Shown piece after piece: positions 1 to 7,200 of a DNA stretch of 64,000 nucleotides. Made by a program: the position numbers and the translations under genes. Under the pieces are notes generated by a model. The model made no database searches. It was not told the origin of the DNA and was given only the letters and a program-made list of their open reading frames with translations. Position 1 is the first letter of the stretch. Each line of letters starts with the position of its first letter. The stretch comes from Teretinema sp942493045 (lineage in GTDB: Bacteria; Spirochaetota; Spirochaetia; Treponematales; Treponemataceae): assembly GCA_942493045.1 (NCBI GenBank), contig OW818665.1, forward strand, positions 2,170,001 to 2,234,000. Direction: 5' to 3'.

Positions 1-769
1 CGTTCGCGACAAAATTGTGCCGGAGATCGATCATCCTTCCCTCGACATCGATATCGCCCCACTGCAACCCGCGAATCTCACCGCAGCGCATACCGCACAA
101 AAGCCCCAGCAGCACCACCAGTTTCCGGTGTGGCTCAAAATCTTCAAGATTAATAATCTTCACGGCTTCATGCGGCGTCAGAACACCCCGTTCTCGGCTT
201 TCATGATACGCCTTCTTGATAAGGGCAAACGGATTATGCTTGATCTCCTCCCGCATATACGCCCAGCGCACCGCGACCCGCATCGCCTCAAAGACGGTAT
301 TTATGCGTTTGCCGCTCAAACCTCTTTCCGCTGCCCAGGTCATCCAGTCCCTGATCGCCGCCGGAGTAAGGTCATCGAGAATCATTTTATTGAACTTGGG
401 ATACGGCAGGGCATATAGAATGATACTACCCCGGGCCACCCTGATGTATGCGCCGCTTAAAGGTTTTTTGTACACCAGCGCATGCTCCCGGGAATACTTG
501 CTGTCCGCGCGCCAGAAATCCAGAAGGAAATCGGTAAACAGCATATCACCGAGCGTCACCCGGAACTTGATTTCCGCAAGCATCTCCCGCGCCCGCTTTT
601 CGGCCTCCGGCTTGCGCTCCCGCTTACCTTCAGCCTCAACACCGGTCGAACGGGTAACGGCATAGCGCTGCGAAACCTCATCCCAGAAGCGGGCGTACCA
701 AACCGGCAGCCCATCTTTGGATGGTTTCTTGTAGAGACTGTACGCTGAGTGATTGTTTTTTGGGGGCAT
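1..769 (-). CDS. Tyrosine recombinase (phage-type integrase), 3' part beyond the window
   Basis: Reading the minus strand from an ATG at 769 gives an open frame of about 256 codons that runs off the left edge. A purine-rich GAGGTGG ribosome site lies just before the ATG. The protein begins MPPKNNHSAYSLYKKPSKDG, which suits an N-terminal arm-binding region. A helical SAM-like core-binding region follows at about residues 70-170 (..ITPAAIRDWMTWAAERGLSG-like). The first catalytic box is then visible: LLCGMRCGEIRGLQWGDID, whose first Arg is the conserved Arg I of the family. The His-x-x-Arg and Tyr boxes would lie outside the window. The gene reads away from the 3' end of a tRNA-fMet gene about 120 bp away, the usual layout of an island or prophage integrated at a tRNA. 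Family assignment is firm; the kind of element it belongs to cannot be seen. Confidence 0.9.
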   Translation of the reverse strand, partial: MPPKNNHSAYSLYKKPSKDGLPVWYARFWDEVSQRYAVTRSTGVEAEGKRERKPEAEKRAREMLAEIKFRVTLGDMLFTDFLLDFWRADSKYSREHALVYKKPLSGAYIRVARGSIILYALPYPKFNKMILDDLTPAAIRDWMTWAAERGLSGKRINTVFEAMRVAVRWAYMREEIKHNPFALIKKAYHESRERGVLTPHEAVKIINLEDFEPHRKLVVLLGLLCGMRCGEIRGLQWGDIDVEGRMIDLRHNFVAN

Positions 770-789
770 ATCCACCTCGTAAAAACCTG

Positions 790-810
790 AGTGCTACTTT
801 TAGTGCTACT
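790..810. repeat. Two direct copies of a 9-bp motif upstream of the integrase
   Basis: AGTGCTACT occurs at 790-798 and again at 802-810, between the integrase start and the tRNA. Short direct repeats beside an integrase gene are often arm-type recombinase or excisionase binding sites. That role is inference. Confidence 0.45.
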
Positions 811-851
811 CTAGGCATTAGCGTGTTATACCACCCGGTTTCGGGAAGGCG

Positions 852-874
852 AAGTCCTTACCAGGTAAGGACTT
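852..874. promoter_or_regulatory. Perfect 11-bp inverted repeat with 1-nt centre between tRNA and integrase
   Basis: AAGTCCTTACC at 852-862 is mirrored exactly by GGTAAGGACTT at 864-874. It lies just past the 3' end of the tRNA-fMet gene and before the integrase. It could be a recombinase core or operator site, or a hairpin ending the tRNA transcript. It has no clean T-run on the minus side, so a site role seems likelier. Confidence 0.5.
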
Positions 875-891
875 ATTACCATAAAAATCTT

Positions 892-964
892 TAGCAGGAG
901 TAGGACTCGAACCTACGACCTCCGGGTTATGAGCCCGACGAGCTGCCAACTGCTCTATCCTGCG
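892..964 (-). tRNA. Initiator tRNA-fMet (anticodon CAT)
   Basis: On the minus strand a 73-nt cloverleaf can be folded from CGCAGGA (acceptor 5' side) to TCCTGCT plus discriminator A. The anticodon loop is CTCATAA, flanked by CGGG and CCCG. The three G-C pairs at the base of the anticodon stem and the unpaired first base pair of the acceptor (C1 opposite T72) are initiator hallmarks. The T arm reads GTAGG TTCGAGT CCTAC. CCA is not encoded. An integrase gene starts shortly past its 3' end, so this tRNA is a likely attachment site. Confidence 0.95.
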
Positions 965-976
965 TCGTGTTCAAGT

Positions 977-1005
977 AAGTTACCACCAAAAGTGGATTTG
1001 GTCAA
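977..1005 (-). promoter_or_regulatory. Promoter of tRNA-fMet
   Basis: On the minus strand TTGACC (1000-1005), a 17-nt spacer and TAACTT (977-982) stand 12 nt before the tRNA 5' end. Confidence 0.65.
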
Positions 1006-1063
1006 TGGGCGATTGACGTTTTATGCTGTTTTTTACGGTTTTATGCGGTCGCGGGACGCCGGA

Positions 1064-1113
1064 AAATAAAAAACCCGGCAGGTAAAAGGAGGAGTACCAA
1101 AACCCTGCCGGGG
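1064..1113 (-). terminator. Terminator-like hairpin after the MATE gene
   Basis: CCCGGCAGG (1074-1082) pairs with CCTGCCGGG (1104-1112). Read on the minus strand the stem is followed by a T-rich run. The loop is long (21 nt), so the structure is less certain than others here. The stretch 1114-1219 shows nothing else recognisable. Confidence 0.55.
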
Positions 1114-1219
1114 CATTAAAGGAGGGTGTTGTTTCCCGTGCTCATTCAGTACCGCAACATCTGCCTAATAAAGCTCTGGTCAGGGGAAAGGTTACAAAGG
1201 CGGAACATAATAATCAGCT

Positions 1220-2599
1220 TTATTGTTCGGAGGCCGAGGGCGGAACAAAACGGCGCTGCCAGCGGCCGCGCAGGTAAAAGGGCACTATCACGCCGAGGCC
1301 GCCGATCCAGCCCAGGGCAAAGCACCAGCCGATCTCGCTGCGGCCGAAAAAATGATTGAGCAGATACGCCGCGGGCAGGCGAATAATCATAAATGAAGTG
1401 AAGGCGGCGATAAAGGGCCAGAGCGATTCGCCGGTGCCGCGCAGGACGGCGTTAATGCTGAACAGCACGGCCAGCAGCACGTAAAAGGGCATCAGGCGGT
1501 GCAGGATTTCGATGCCGGCGGTCACGACTTCCAGCTCCGGGGAAAACAGGCCCATCAGTTGGCGGGCAAAAACCAGAACGAAGACGCTGGCCGCGGCGCA
1601 ACTGCCGACACTCATCAGCAGGGCCGACCGGAAGCCGCTACGGACGCGGTCCAGGCGGCCGGCGCCGAAATTCTGGCCGGTATAAGTCATGGAAGCGGTG
1701 GCAAAGCTGGCTACCGGCATAAAGGCCAGCGAGTCGATCTTGCTGGAGGCGCCGAAGGCCGCCATGTAGGTCGGGCCGTAGCTGTTGACCAGGCGCTGCA
1801 GGGCGATGGTACCGACCGAGAACAGCATCATCTGGATGCCGCCGGGCAAGCCGATACGCACGCATTCTTTGAGCACCTGACCGTCAAAACGGATATCCGC
1901 TCTTTGCAGAGTAGTCAGCTTGCGGCGCTTCACGATAAACCAGGTGCCGGCCAAAAAAGACAGCAGCTGCGCGATGATGGTAGCCAGGGCCACGCCGGCC
2001 ACACCCCAACCGAGAAAAAGGACGAAGATCAGATCCAGCGCGATATTGATGACGGTGGCTACCGCCAGAAAGATCAGGGAGGATGTTGAGTCGCCCAAAC
2101 CCTGCAAAATACCGGCGTTGAGGTTGTAACCGAAATTTCCGATAGTCCCGACGAACAAAATGATCAGATAGATCCGCGACATTTCCAGAGTAATACCGGC
2201 GGGCGTGTTCAGAATGTCCAGCAGGACGCCGGATAAGGCGATGCCGACAACTGTCACCAGCGCCGCGCCGAGCACGGCCACCACATAGGCGGTGTCCACG
2301 GTACGGCGGACGCCGTCATGGTTACCGGCGCCGAAAAACTGGCTGATGACGATACTGAAGCCAGTCGCCAGGCCGGAAAACAGCGAAACCAGCAAAAAAT
2401 TGAGGATAAAGGTGCTGCCGACGGCGGCGAGGGCTTCTTTTCCCACAAAATTACCGACGATTACCGAATCCACCAGGTTATACATCTGCTGCAGGACGTT
2501 TCCGGCCAGCAGGGGGAGTGAAAACTTGAATATCAGGGCGGCGGGCCGGCCGGCGGTCATGGTGCGCATGATTTCGATACTAGCGGTTTTTTTTCGCAT
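1220..2599 (-). CDS. MATE-family multidrug/toxin efflux transporter
   Basis: The product has about 460 residues, the normal MATE length, with about twelve hydrophobic segments in two halves. The N-terminal half carries family-typical text (LPLLAGNVLQQMYNLVDSVI, then GNFVGKEALAAVG). Such proteins export cationic drugs or metabolites in exchange for Na+ or H+ across the inner membrane. I place the start at the ATG at 2599 rather than an in-frame TTG two codons earlier, because GGAG lies about 7 nt before the ATG. The gene is divergent from the OmpA-like gene at 2642. The substrate cannot be told from sequence. Confidence 0.88.
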   Translation of the reverse strand: MRKKTASIEIMRTMTAGRPAALIFKFSLPLLAGNVLQQMYNLVDSVIVGNFVGKEALAAVGSTFILNFLLVSLFSGLATGFSIVISQFFGAGNHDGVRRTVDTAYVVAVLGAALVTVVGIALSGVLLDILNTPAGITLEMSRIYLIILFVGTIGNFGYNLNAGILQGLGDSTSSLIFLAVATVINIALDLIFVLFLGWGVAGVALATIIAQLLSFLAGTWFIVKRRKLTTLQRADIRFDGQVLKECVRIGLPGGIQMMLFSVGTIALQRLVNSYGPTYMAAFGASSKIDSLAFMPVASFATASMTYTGQNFGAGRLDRVRSGFRSALLMSVGSCAAASVFVLVFARQLMGLFSPELEVVTAGIEILHRLMPFYVLLAVLFSINAVLRGTGESLWPFIAAFTSFMIIRLPAAYLLNHFFGRSEIGWCFALGWIGGLGVIVPFYLRGRWQRRFVPPSASEQ

Positions 2600-2629
2600 A
2601 AGCAACTCCAGCTATGGGGGTAATCTGCC

Positions 2630-2635
2630 GATACT
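2630..2635 (+). promoter_or_regulatory. Possible -10 box of a leaderless promoter
   Basis: GATACT ends 6 nt before the ATG at 2642, and no Shine-Dalgarno sequence is present. No good -35 box is visible at 16-18 nt, so this is the weakest member of the leaderless set. Confidence 0.35.
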
Positions 2636-2641
2636 GGCAAC

Positions 2642-3871
2642 ATGAAGCTGTATCGTTTTTGGTTATTAAGCGCCGCTTTGGCTTGCGCCCTGCTTGCCCA
2701 AACCGCGGCCGAGGACTTTCGCTATAAATTTGCCGCTGGAGACAATTACCGCATCAACTCCACGGTGCGCGAAAGCGTTTATGTTAACCGGGTATTCTCG
2801 CATACCGCCGAAATCACCAACCGCATCACCGTCAAAGTCTCCGAGGCGCTGGCCGCCGCCGCCGGAGCGCTGGCCTCCGCCCGTTACGACTGTACCTTTA
2901 TGACCAGCGAGCGCAATTCCAACCGTTCCTTTACCTGGGGCCGGGAATACGCGAGCGTTTTCCAGCGCGACGAATTGGGCGCCTACACCATCAGCGATGA
3001 ATACTTTATGCCGGTGGTCCGCAGCGTCCCGACCTTTGCCGGACGTGACGTGAAAGTCGGAGAAAGCTGGACCGGAATCGGACAGGAAGCCCACGACCTG
3101 CGTGACCACTTCGGCATCGCCAAGCCCTTTACGGTGCCGTTCAGTGTCACCTATACCTATGAAGGGCCGGTAACCCGCGAGGGCCGCGCCCTGCACCTGA
3201 TCCGGGCCGAATATACCATTTTTTACGAAAGCCCGACCCCTCCGGAAAGCGTTACCGGCGAGACTGATGTTCCGGTTACCACCATGGGTTATTCCAAACA
3301 GCGTATCTACTGGGACAATGAACTGGGCATGATTCCCTTTTATACGGAAGAATTCCGCATTCAGCTGGAGCTTTCCTCCGGGACGGTCTTTGAGTTCCGG
3401 GGAACGGCCGAAGCGGTGGTTACCGAAACCGAGTTACTGGACCGGGACTCGATGGTCCGGGATATGAACCAGGAAATCAAGGACATGGGTATCACCAATA
3501 CCACGGTTACCGCCAACGAGGAAGGGGTCACCATCAGTATCGAAAATATCCAGTTCGAGGCCGACTCCGCCCGGCTGTTACCCTCCGAACAGGAGAAAAT
3601 CCGTAAAATCGCCGCGATTCTGGAGCGCTATCCGGACAAGGAATTATTGATTTCCGGGCACACCGCCCTGGCCGGCACGGCCAGCGCCCGCCAGCAGCTC
3701 TCCGAGGAGCGCGCCGAGGCCGTCGCCAGATTCCTGGTGGATATGGGCGTGCGCACCCCCTACAATGTCTACACCCGCGGCTTCGGCGCCGAGAAGCCGA
3801 TTGCCCCGAACACGACCGAACCGAACCGCGCGCGCAACCGCCGGGTGGAAATTACCATACTGGAGCAGTGA
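2642..3871 (+). CDS. Exported OmpA-family C-terminal domain protein
   Basis: 409 residues. A cleavable signal peptide (residues 1-23, ending QTAAED) is followed by a beta-rich region of about 250 residues that I do not recognise. An OmpA/MotB peptidoglycan-binding domain fills about residues 290-409. In that domain the strand IQFEADSARLLP, the helix EEKIRKIA-like segment, the ISGHTAL loop and the closing NRARNRRVEITIL are typical. The conserved Arg pair and GFGAEKP turn are present. It probably ties the outer membrane or periplasmic complexes to peptidoglycan. It appears monocistronic and divergent from the MATE gene. The middle region could be a spirochaete-specific periplasmic domain. Confidence 0.85.
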   Translation: MKLYRFWLLSAALACALLAQTAAEDFRYKFAAGDNYRINSTVRESVYVNRVFSHTAEITNRITVKVSEALAAAAGALASARYDCTFMTSERNSNRSFTWGREYASVFQRDELGAYTISDEYFMPVVRSVPTFAGRDVKVGESWTGIGQEAHDLRDHFGIAKPFTVPFSVTYTYEGPVTREGRALHLIRAEYTIFYESPTPPESVTGETDVPVTTMGYSKQRIYWDNELGMIPFYTEEFRIQLELSSGTVFEFRGTAEAVVTETELLDRDSMVRDMNQEIKDMGITNTTVTANEEGVTISIENIQFEADSARLLPSEQEKIRKIAAILERYPDKELLISGHTALAGTASARQQLSEERAEAVARFLVDMGVRTPYNVYTRGFGAEKPIAPNTTEPNRARNRRVEITILEQ

Positions 3872-3888
3872 ACGGCCATGGAACACCT

Positions 3889-3935
3889 CCGTTACCTTGC
3901 ATGTTTTGCCGAGAAATGTTACATATAGGTAACGG
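3889..3935 (+). promoter_or_regulatory. prs promoter inside an 8-bp inverted repeat
   Basis: TTGCAT (3897-3902), a 17-nt spacer and TACATA (3920-3925) form a good promoter. CCGTTACC at 3889-3896 and GGTAACGG at 3928-3935 are exact inverted copies flanking it, the second falling about at the transcription start. This suggests a regulator binding both sides of the promoter. Confidence 0.55.
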
Positions 3936-3956
3936 TACTGGTAGCGGGGAGCATTG

Positions 3957-5213
3957 ATGACATATTCTGAGCCAACCAATCTTGCGATTGTCGCCTGTCC
4001 AGGCGGCGAGAAATTTGCCGATGAAACCATCAAACACCTGAATCATATCTACAACCGGCGGTTCCGGCAAAAAAGCGACGTGCTGGCCAAGCGGTACGAG
4101 GTAGACCGTATCAGCCTGGTTAAGGACATCAATTTTTATAACGATCTGACCACCTCCGACATTTGCATCCGCGGCGATATTACCAAATACCGCCCGCCGG
4201 AGTTCAAGGTCAAAACCCAGTTTACCTGGTTTATGAACGGCGAGTTCAAAACCGAAATCAAGGAACCAATCCGCGGCAAGGACGTCTTTATTTTTCAGGA
4301 CGTCGAAAACCACCAGAAACTGGAACTGAACGAAGGCAAGAACTCCATGTCGCTTTCGGTCAATGACCACCTGATGTCACTTTTGGTGACGATCGACGCC
4401 GTGCGCCATGCCGGCGCCACCCGCATCACCCTGGTTCTACCGGTATATCCCTACAGCCGCCAGCACAAAAAAAAGGGTCGTGAGGGCTTAACAGCCAGCC
4501 TGCTGGGTCACCTGTATGAAAGCCTCGGCGTGCAGCAGATTATCACGTTGGACATTCATTCCCGCGAAATAGAGAACGCCTTCCTGACCGCGCGCATCGA
4601 AAACCTGCACGCCAGTTACCAGATTATCCGTGAACTTTCCAAAATCGTAGATCTGACCAGCGAAGAAGATGACTTTGTCGTCGTTTCACCGGATACCGGC
4701 GCGGTTGACCGCAATAAATTCTACGCCACCGGACTGAAACGGCCCCTGGCCATGCTTTATAAGGAACGGGATTATTCGGTGGTCACCCAGAACGCCCAAA
4801 CCACCAATATCATGAGCGTCAAACTGCTCGGTAACGTTAAGGGCAAGGTTGCCTTCCTGGCCGACGACATGCTCGGCACCGGCGGCACCCTGCTGAAAGC
4901 CATGGAATTCCTGAAAGAACAGGGCGCTACCAAGGTTATCGCCGCGATCAGCCTGCCCTTTTTTACCGGAACGGCCATCGAGCTCTTCGATGAAGCCTAT
5001 GCCAAGGGTAACTTCTTCCGGATTATCGGTACTAATGCTGTCTATCACGAAGCGCTGCTCAAAAAAGAATGGTATATCAAGACCAATGTATCCGGGCTGT
5101 TTGCCCAGGTTATTTCGCGTCTGCACCATAACCAATCCTTAAGCGATCTTCTGGACAACCGTAATATTATCGAAAAACTGGTCAAGCAGGAAAAACCCGC
5201 CGACCCCGAATAA
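3957..5213 (+). CDS. prs: Ribose-phosphate pyrophosphokinase (PRPP synthetase), long divergent form
   Basis: The enzyme would make PRPP from ribose 5-phosphate and ATP for nucleotide, His and Trp synthesis. The product is 418 residues, about 100 more than the usual bacterial enzyme. The extra length is in the first half (about residues 55-130). Family marks are DIHSREIENAF (about 200), SPDTGAVDRNKFYA (about 242), and the PRPP-binding loop DDMLGTGGTLL (about 304), which is divergent from the usual DDIIDTAGT. I start at the ATG at 3957, 6 nt after GGGGAG; an in-frame TTG lies immediately before it. Its TAA overlaps the next ATG by one base (TAATG), so the FGGY kinase is coupled to it. The divergent PRPP loop leaves some doubt about exact activity. 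Confidence 0.75.
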   Translation: MTYSEPTNLAIVACPGGEKFADETIKHLNHIYNRRFRQKSDVLAKRYEVDRISLVKDINFYNDLTTSDICIRGDITKYRPPEFKVKTQFTWFMNGEFKTEIKEPIRGKDVFIFQDVENHQKLELNEGKNSMSLSVNDHLMSLLVTIDAVRHAGATRITLVLPVYPYSRQHKKKGREGLTASLLGHLYESLGVQQIITLDIHSREIENAFLTARIENLHASYQIIRELSKIVDLTSEEDDFVVVSPDTGAVDRNKFYATGLKRPLAMLYKERDYSVVTQNAQTTNIMSVKLLGNVKGKVAFLADDMLGTGGTLLKAMEFLKEQGATKVIAAISLPFFTGTAIELFDEAYAKGNFFRIIGTNAVYHEALLKKEWYIKTNVSGLFAQVISRLHHNQSLSDLLDNRNIIEKLVKQEKPADPE

Positions 5214-6448
5214 TGAATCCCGTCATCCTCTCGGCCGATATCGGCACCTCATCCCTGAAAGCCGCCCTGATCGACGTCACCGGAAAGGTGATCGCCTCGG
5301 CCAGGGTACGCTTCTCCTCCGGAAAACGGCAAACCAGTGACTGGGTTTCAGCCTTTCACGAAGCCCTTGTCTACCTCTCCCCTCCGGCTCAGCTGGCCGG
5401 AATCACCATCTCCGGTAATGGACCCACCCTGGTCAGCGTCGCGGGCAATGGCGACACCCGGGTGCTGCTCTGGAATGACACAGTGCCAGCGGAGCCGATC
5501 GGCCCGTCCCTGTTTATCCCGCGAATCAAGGCCTTCGCTACCCTTTTTCCGGCGGACTTCGCCGGCGCCAGATACCTGCTCTCCGGTCCCGAGTACCTGG
5601 TCTGGTACTTAACCGGAAACGCCTTGACTGTGCTGCCGGAAGAGCGCTATAAGCCGGTGTATTGGGAGAGCGAGTCCCTAACCGAAGCCGGAATCGACGG
5701 GAGCATACTGGCGCCCTTTGTACTTCCCGGCGCTCGAGCCGGAACACTCCGGCCTGAGCGGGCCGCAGCCCTGGGGATACCCGCCGGGGTGCCGGTATTC
5801 GCCGCCGGACCGGACTTTATCGCGGCCTTAGTCGGTACGGGGACCATCAGCGCAGGAAAGGCCTGCGACCGCGCCGGAACCAGCGAGGGCCTCAATGTAT
5901 GCACCGCGACGCGACTGGAAAAAGCCGGGCTGCGCACCCTGCCCGCCGTAGTTACCGGCCACTGGAACCTCTCTTTCATGCTCAGCGATTCCGGAGCGCG
6001 CTTTAACAGCTACCGGCGGGAAAGCGGACAGTCGGAGCGCAATTACCCGGATATCATGAAAGACATAGTTCAAAGCCCGATTCTGCCGCCTCCGGGAGAA
6101 AGCTTGCATGAAGGCCGGCGCGTCGCCGAAGAAACAGCCTTCGCGCTGCGCCGCGGAATCGCCGCGATCGAAATCCTCACCCAACAAAAACACCAATTTG
6201 TGCTTTCCGGAGGGCAGGCCCGTAACGAAATCTGGAACCAGATGAAGGCGGACTGCACCGGTTCCGTTTTCCAGATCACCGCCACCCCCGACGGCGAGCT
6301 GATGGGCAACGCCATGCTGGCCGCGGTCAGCCTCGGACACTATACCGATCTTTCTGAAGCCGCCGCGACGATGGTGCGCATCACGCGCACCTGGGAACCG
6401 GATCAAAAACGCGCCGCCCTGTACACCGAAAAATTTCTCAAAACATGA
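5213..6448 (+). CDS. FGGY-family carbohydrate kinase (xylulokinase-like)
   Basis: 411 residues, shorter than the usual ~490 of xylulokinase. The N-terminal phosphate loop LSADIGTSSLKAALID is typical of FGGY kinases. The second-domain stretches AAGPDFIAALVGTGT (about 198) and VLSGGQARNEIWNQ (about 330) fit the ATP-binding half. The gene overlaps prs upstream and a HAD phosphatase downstream (ATGA). It faces a monosaccharide import locus across a terminator at 7099. Phosphorylation of a pentulose or related sugar is likely; the substrate is not determined. The missing ~80 residues appear to come from the substrate-binding half. Confidence 0.8.
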   Translation: MNPVILSADIGTSSLKAALIDVTGKVIASARVRFSSGKRQTSDWVSAFHEALVYLSPPAQLAGITISGNGPTLVSVAGNGDTRVLLWNDTVPAEPIGPSLFIPRIKAFATLFPADFAGARYLLSGPEYLVWYLTGNALTVLPEERYKPVYWESESLTEAGIDGSILAPFVLPGARAGTLRPERAAALGIPAGVPVFAAGPDFIAALVGTGTISAGKACDRAGTSEGLNVCTATRLEKAGLRTLPAVVTGHWNLSFMLSDSGARFNSYRRESGQSERNYPDIMKDIVQSPILPPPGESLHEGRRVAEETAFALRRGIAAIEILTQQKHQFVLSGGQARNEIWNQMKADCTGSVFQITATPDGELMGNAMLAAVSLGHYTDLSEAAATMVRITRTWEPDQKRAALYTEKFLKT

Positions 6449-7083
6449 AGATATACCACCTGCCACAAACGGTTAAAACCATCATCTTTGATATCGACTC
6501 TACCTTGTACACCCATAGTGAATATGCCGCCGAGCAGGTGGACATTCAGATCCGGCACCTCTCCGGCCTGCGCGGCGAGAGCGCGGACGCTACCAGGAAA
6601 ATAATTGATGATTTCCGCGTAGCCTGGAAACTGCGCACCGGCGAAACCATCAGTCTCGGAAACACCCTGATCCATTTCGGCATCCCCATCTCGGAAAGTA
6701 TCGCCTGGCGGGAAACGCTGATAGAACCGGCCGACTTTTTGACAGCCGACGCGCTACTGCGCGAAACGTTGCTTCATCTTGCCAAGTCCTATCAACTGAT
6801 CGCGGTCACCAACAATCCGGTTCTGCCGGCCCGCAAAACAGTGCAGGCCCTCGGCGTCTCGGATCTATTCGCGGAGATTATCGGACTGGACACCTGCGGT
6901 GTTTCCAAACCGCACCGCTCACCTTTCCTGCTGGCCGCCGAGCGCACTGCCACGCGGCCGGAGCACTGTCTCTCCGTCGGCGACCGCTTTGATATCGACA
7001 TTGCCCTGCCTTTGGAACTCGGAATGGGGGGTATTCTGGTGGATGGGGTCCAGGACGTGTACAAACTGCCCGAAATTCTCTAG
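6445..7083 (+). CDS. HAD-superfamily hydrolase (pyrimidine 5'-nucleotidase/phosphoglycolate phosphatase-like)
   Basis: 212 residues with all HAD motifs: I = FDIDSTLY (nucleophile Asp, about residue 15), II = AVTNN (about 117), III = Lys in GVSKPHRSP (about 151), IV = VGDRFDIDIA (about 177). A helical cap lies between motifs I and II, making it a subfamily I enzyme. The text FDIDSTLYTHS resembles pyrimidine 5'-nucleotidases of the YjjG/SDT1 type. It overlaps the FGGY kinase by 4 nt, so the three genes from 3957 form one operon around pentose or nucleotide phosphates. Substrate is a guess. Confidence 0.82.
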   Translation: MKIYHLPQTVKTIIFDIDSTLYTHSEYAAEQVDIQIRHLSGLRGESADATRKIIDDFRVAWKLRTGETISLGNTLIHFGIPISESIAWRETLIEPADFLTADALLRETLLHLAKSYQLIAVTNNPVLPARKTVQALGVSDLFAEIIGLDTCGVSKPHRSPFLLAAERTATRPEHCLSVGDRFDIDIALPLELGMGGILVDGVQDVYKLPEIL

Positions 7084-7098
7084 TCGACTGACACTTTA

Positions 7099-7168
7099 AA
7101 AATAAAAAGCCGGTTCGTGCGCCGTGAAACGAGCAAGAGCGTTCCAGTATAGGAGTGGCCACGAACCG
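7099..7168. terminator. Hairpin between convergent operons
   Basis: CGGTTCGTG (7111-7119) pairs with CACGAACCG (7160-7168). Read on the minus strand it is followed by GCTTTTTATTTTT, so it mainly ends the chemoreceptor operon. It also lies 3' of the HAD gene. Confidence 0.65.
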
Positions 7169-7200
7169 ACCGAAAGAACATTGTTTAAGAAACCTTTTTT

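Noticed and set aside
17..748. Several plus-strand open frames at the left edge
   Set aside because: The minus strand reads a complete N-terminal part of a tyrosine recombinase with its catalytic Arg box, so these frames are its shadows.
1126..1359. Small plus-strand open frame after the tRNA
   Set aside because: It overlaps the end of the MATE gene, ends in low-complexity Arg/Gly/Ser and has no recognisable feature.
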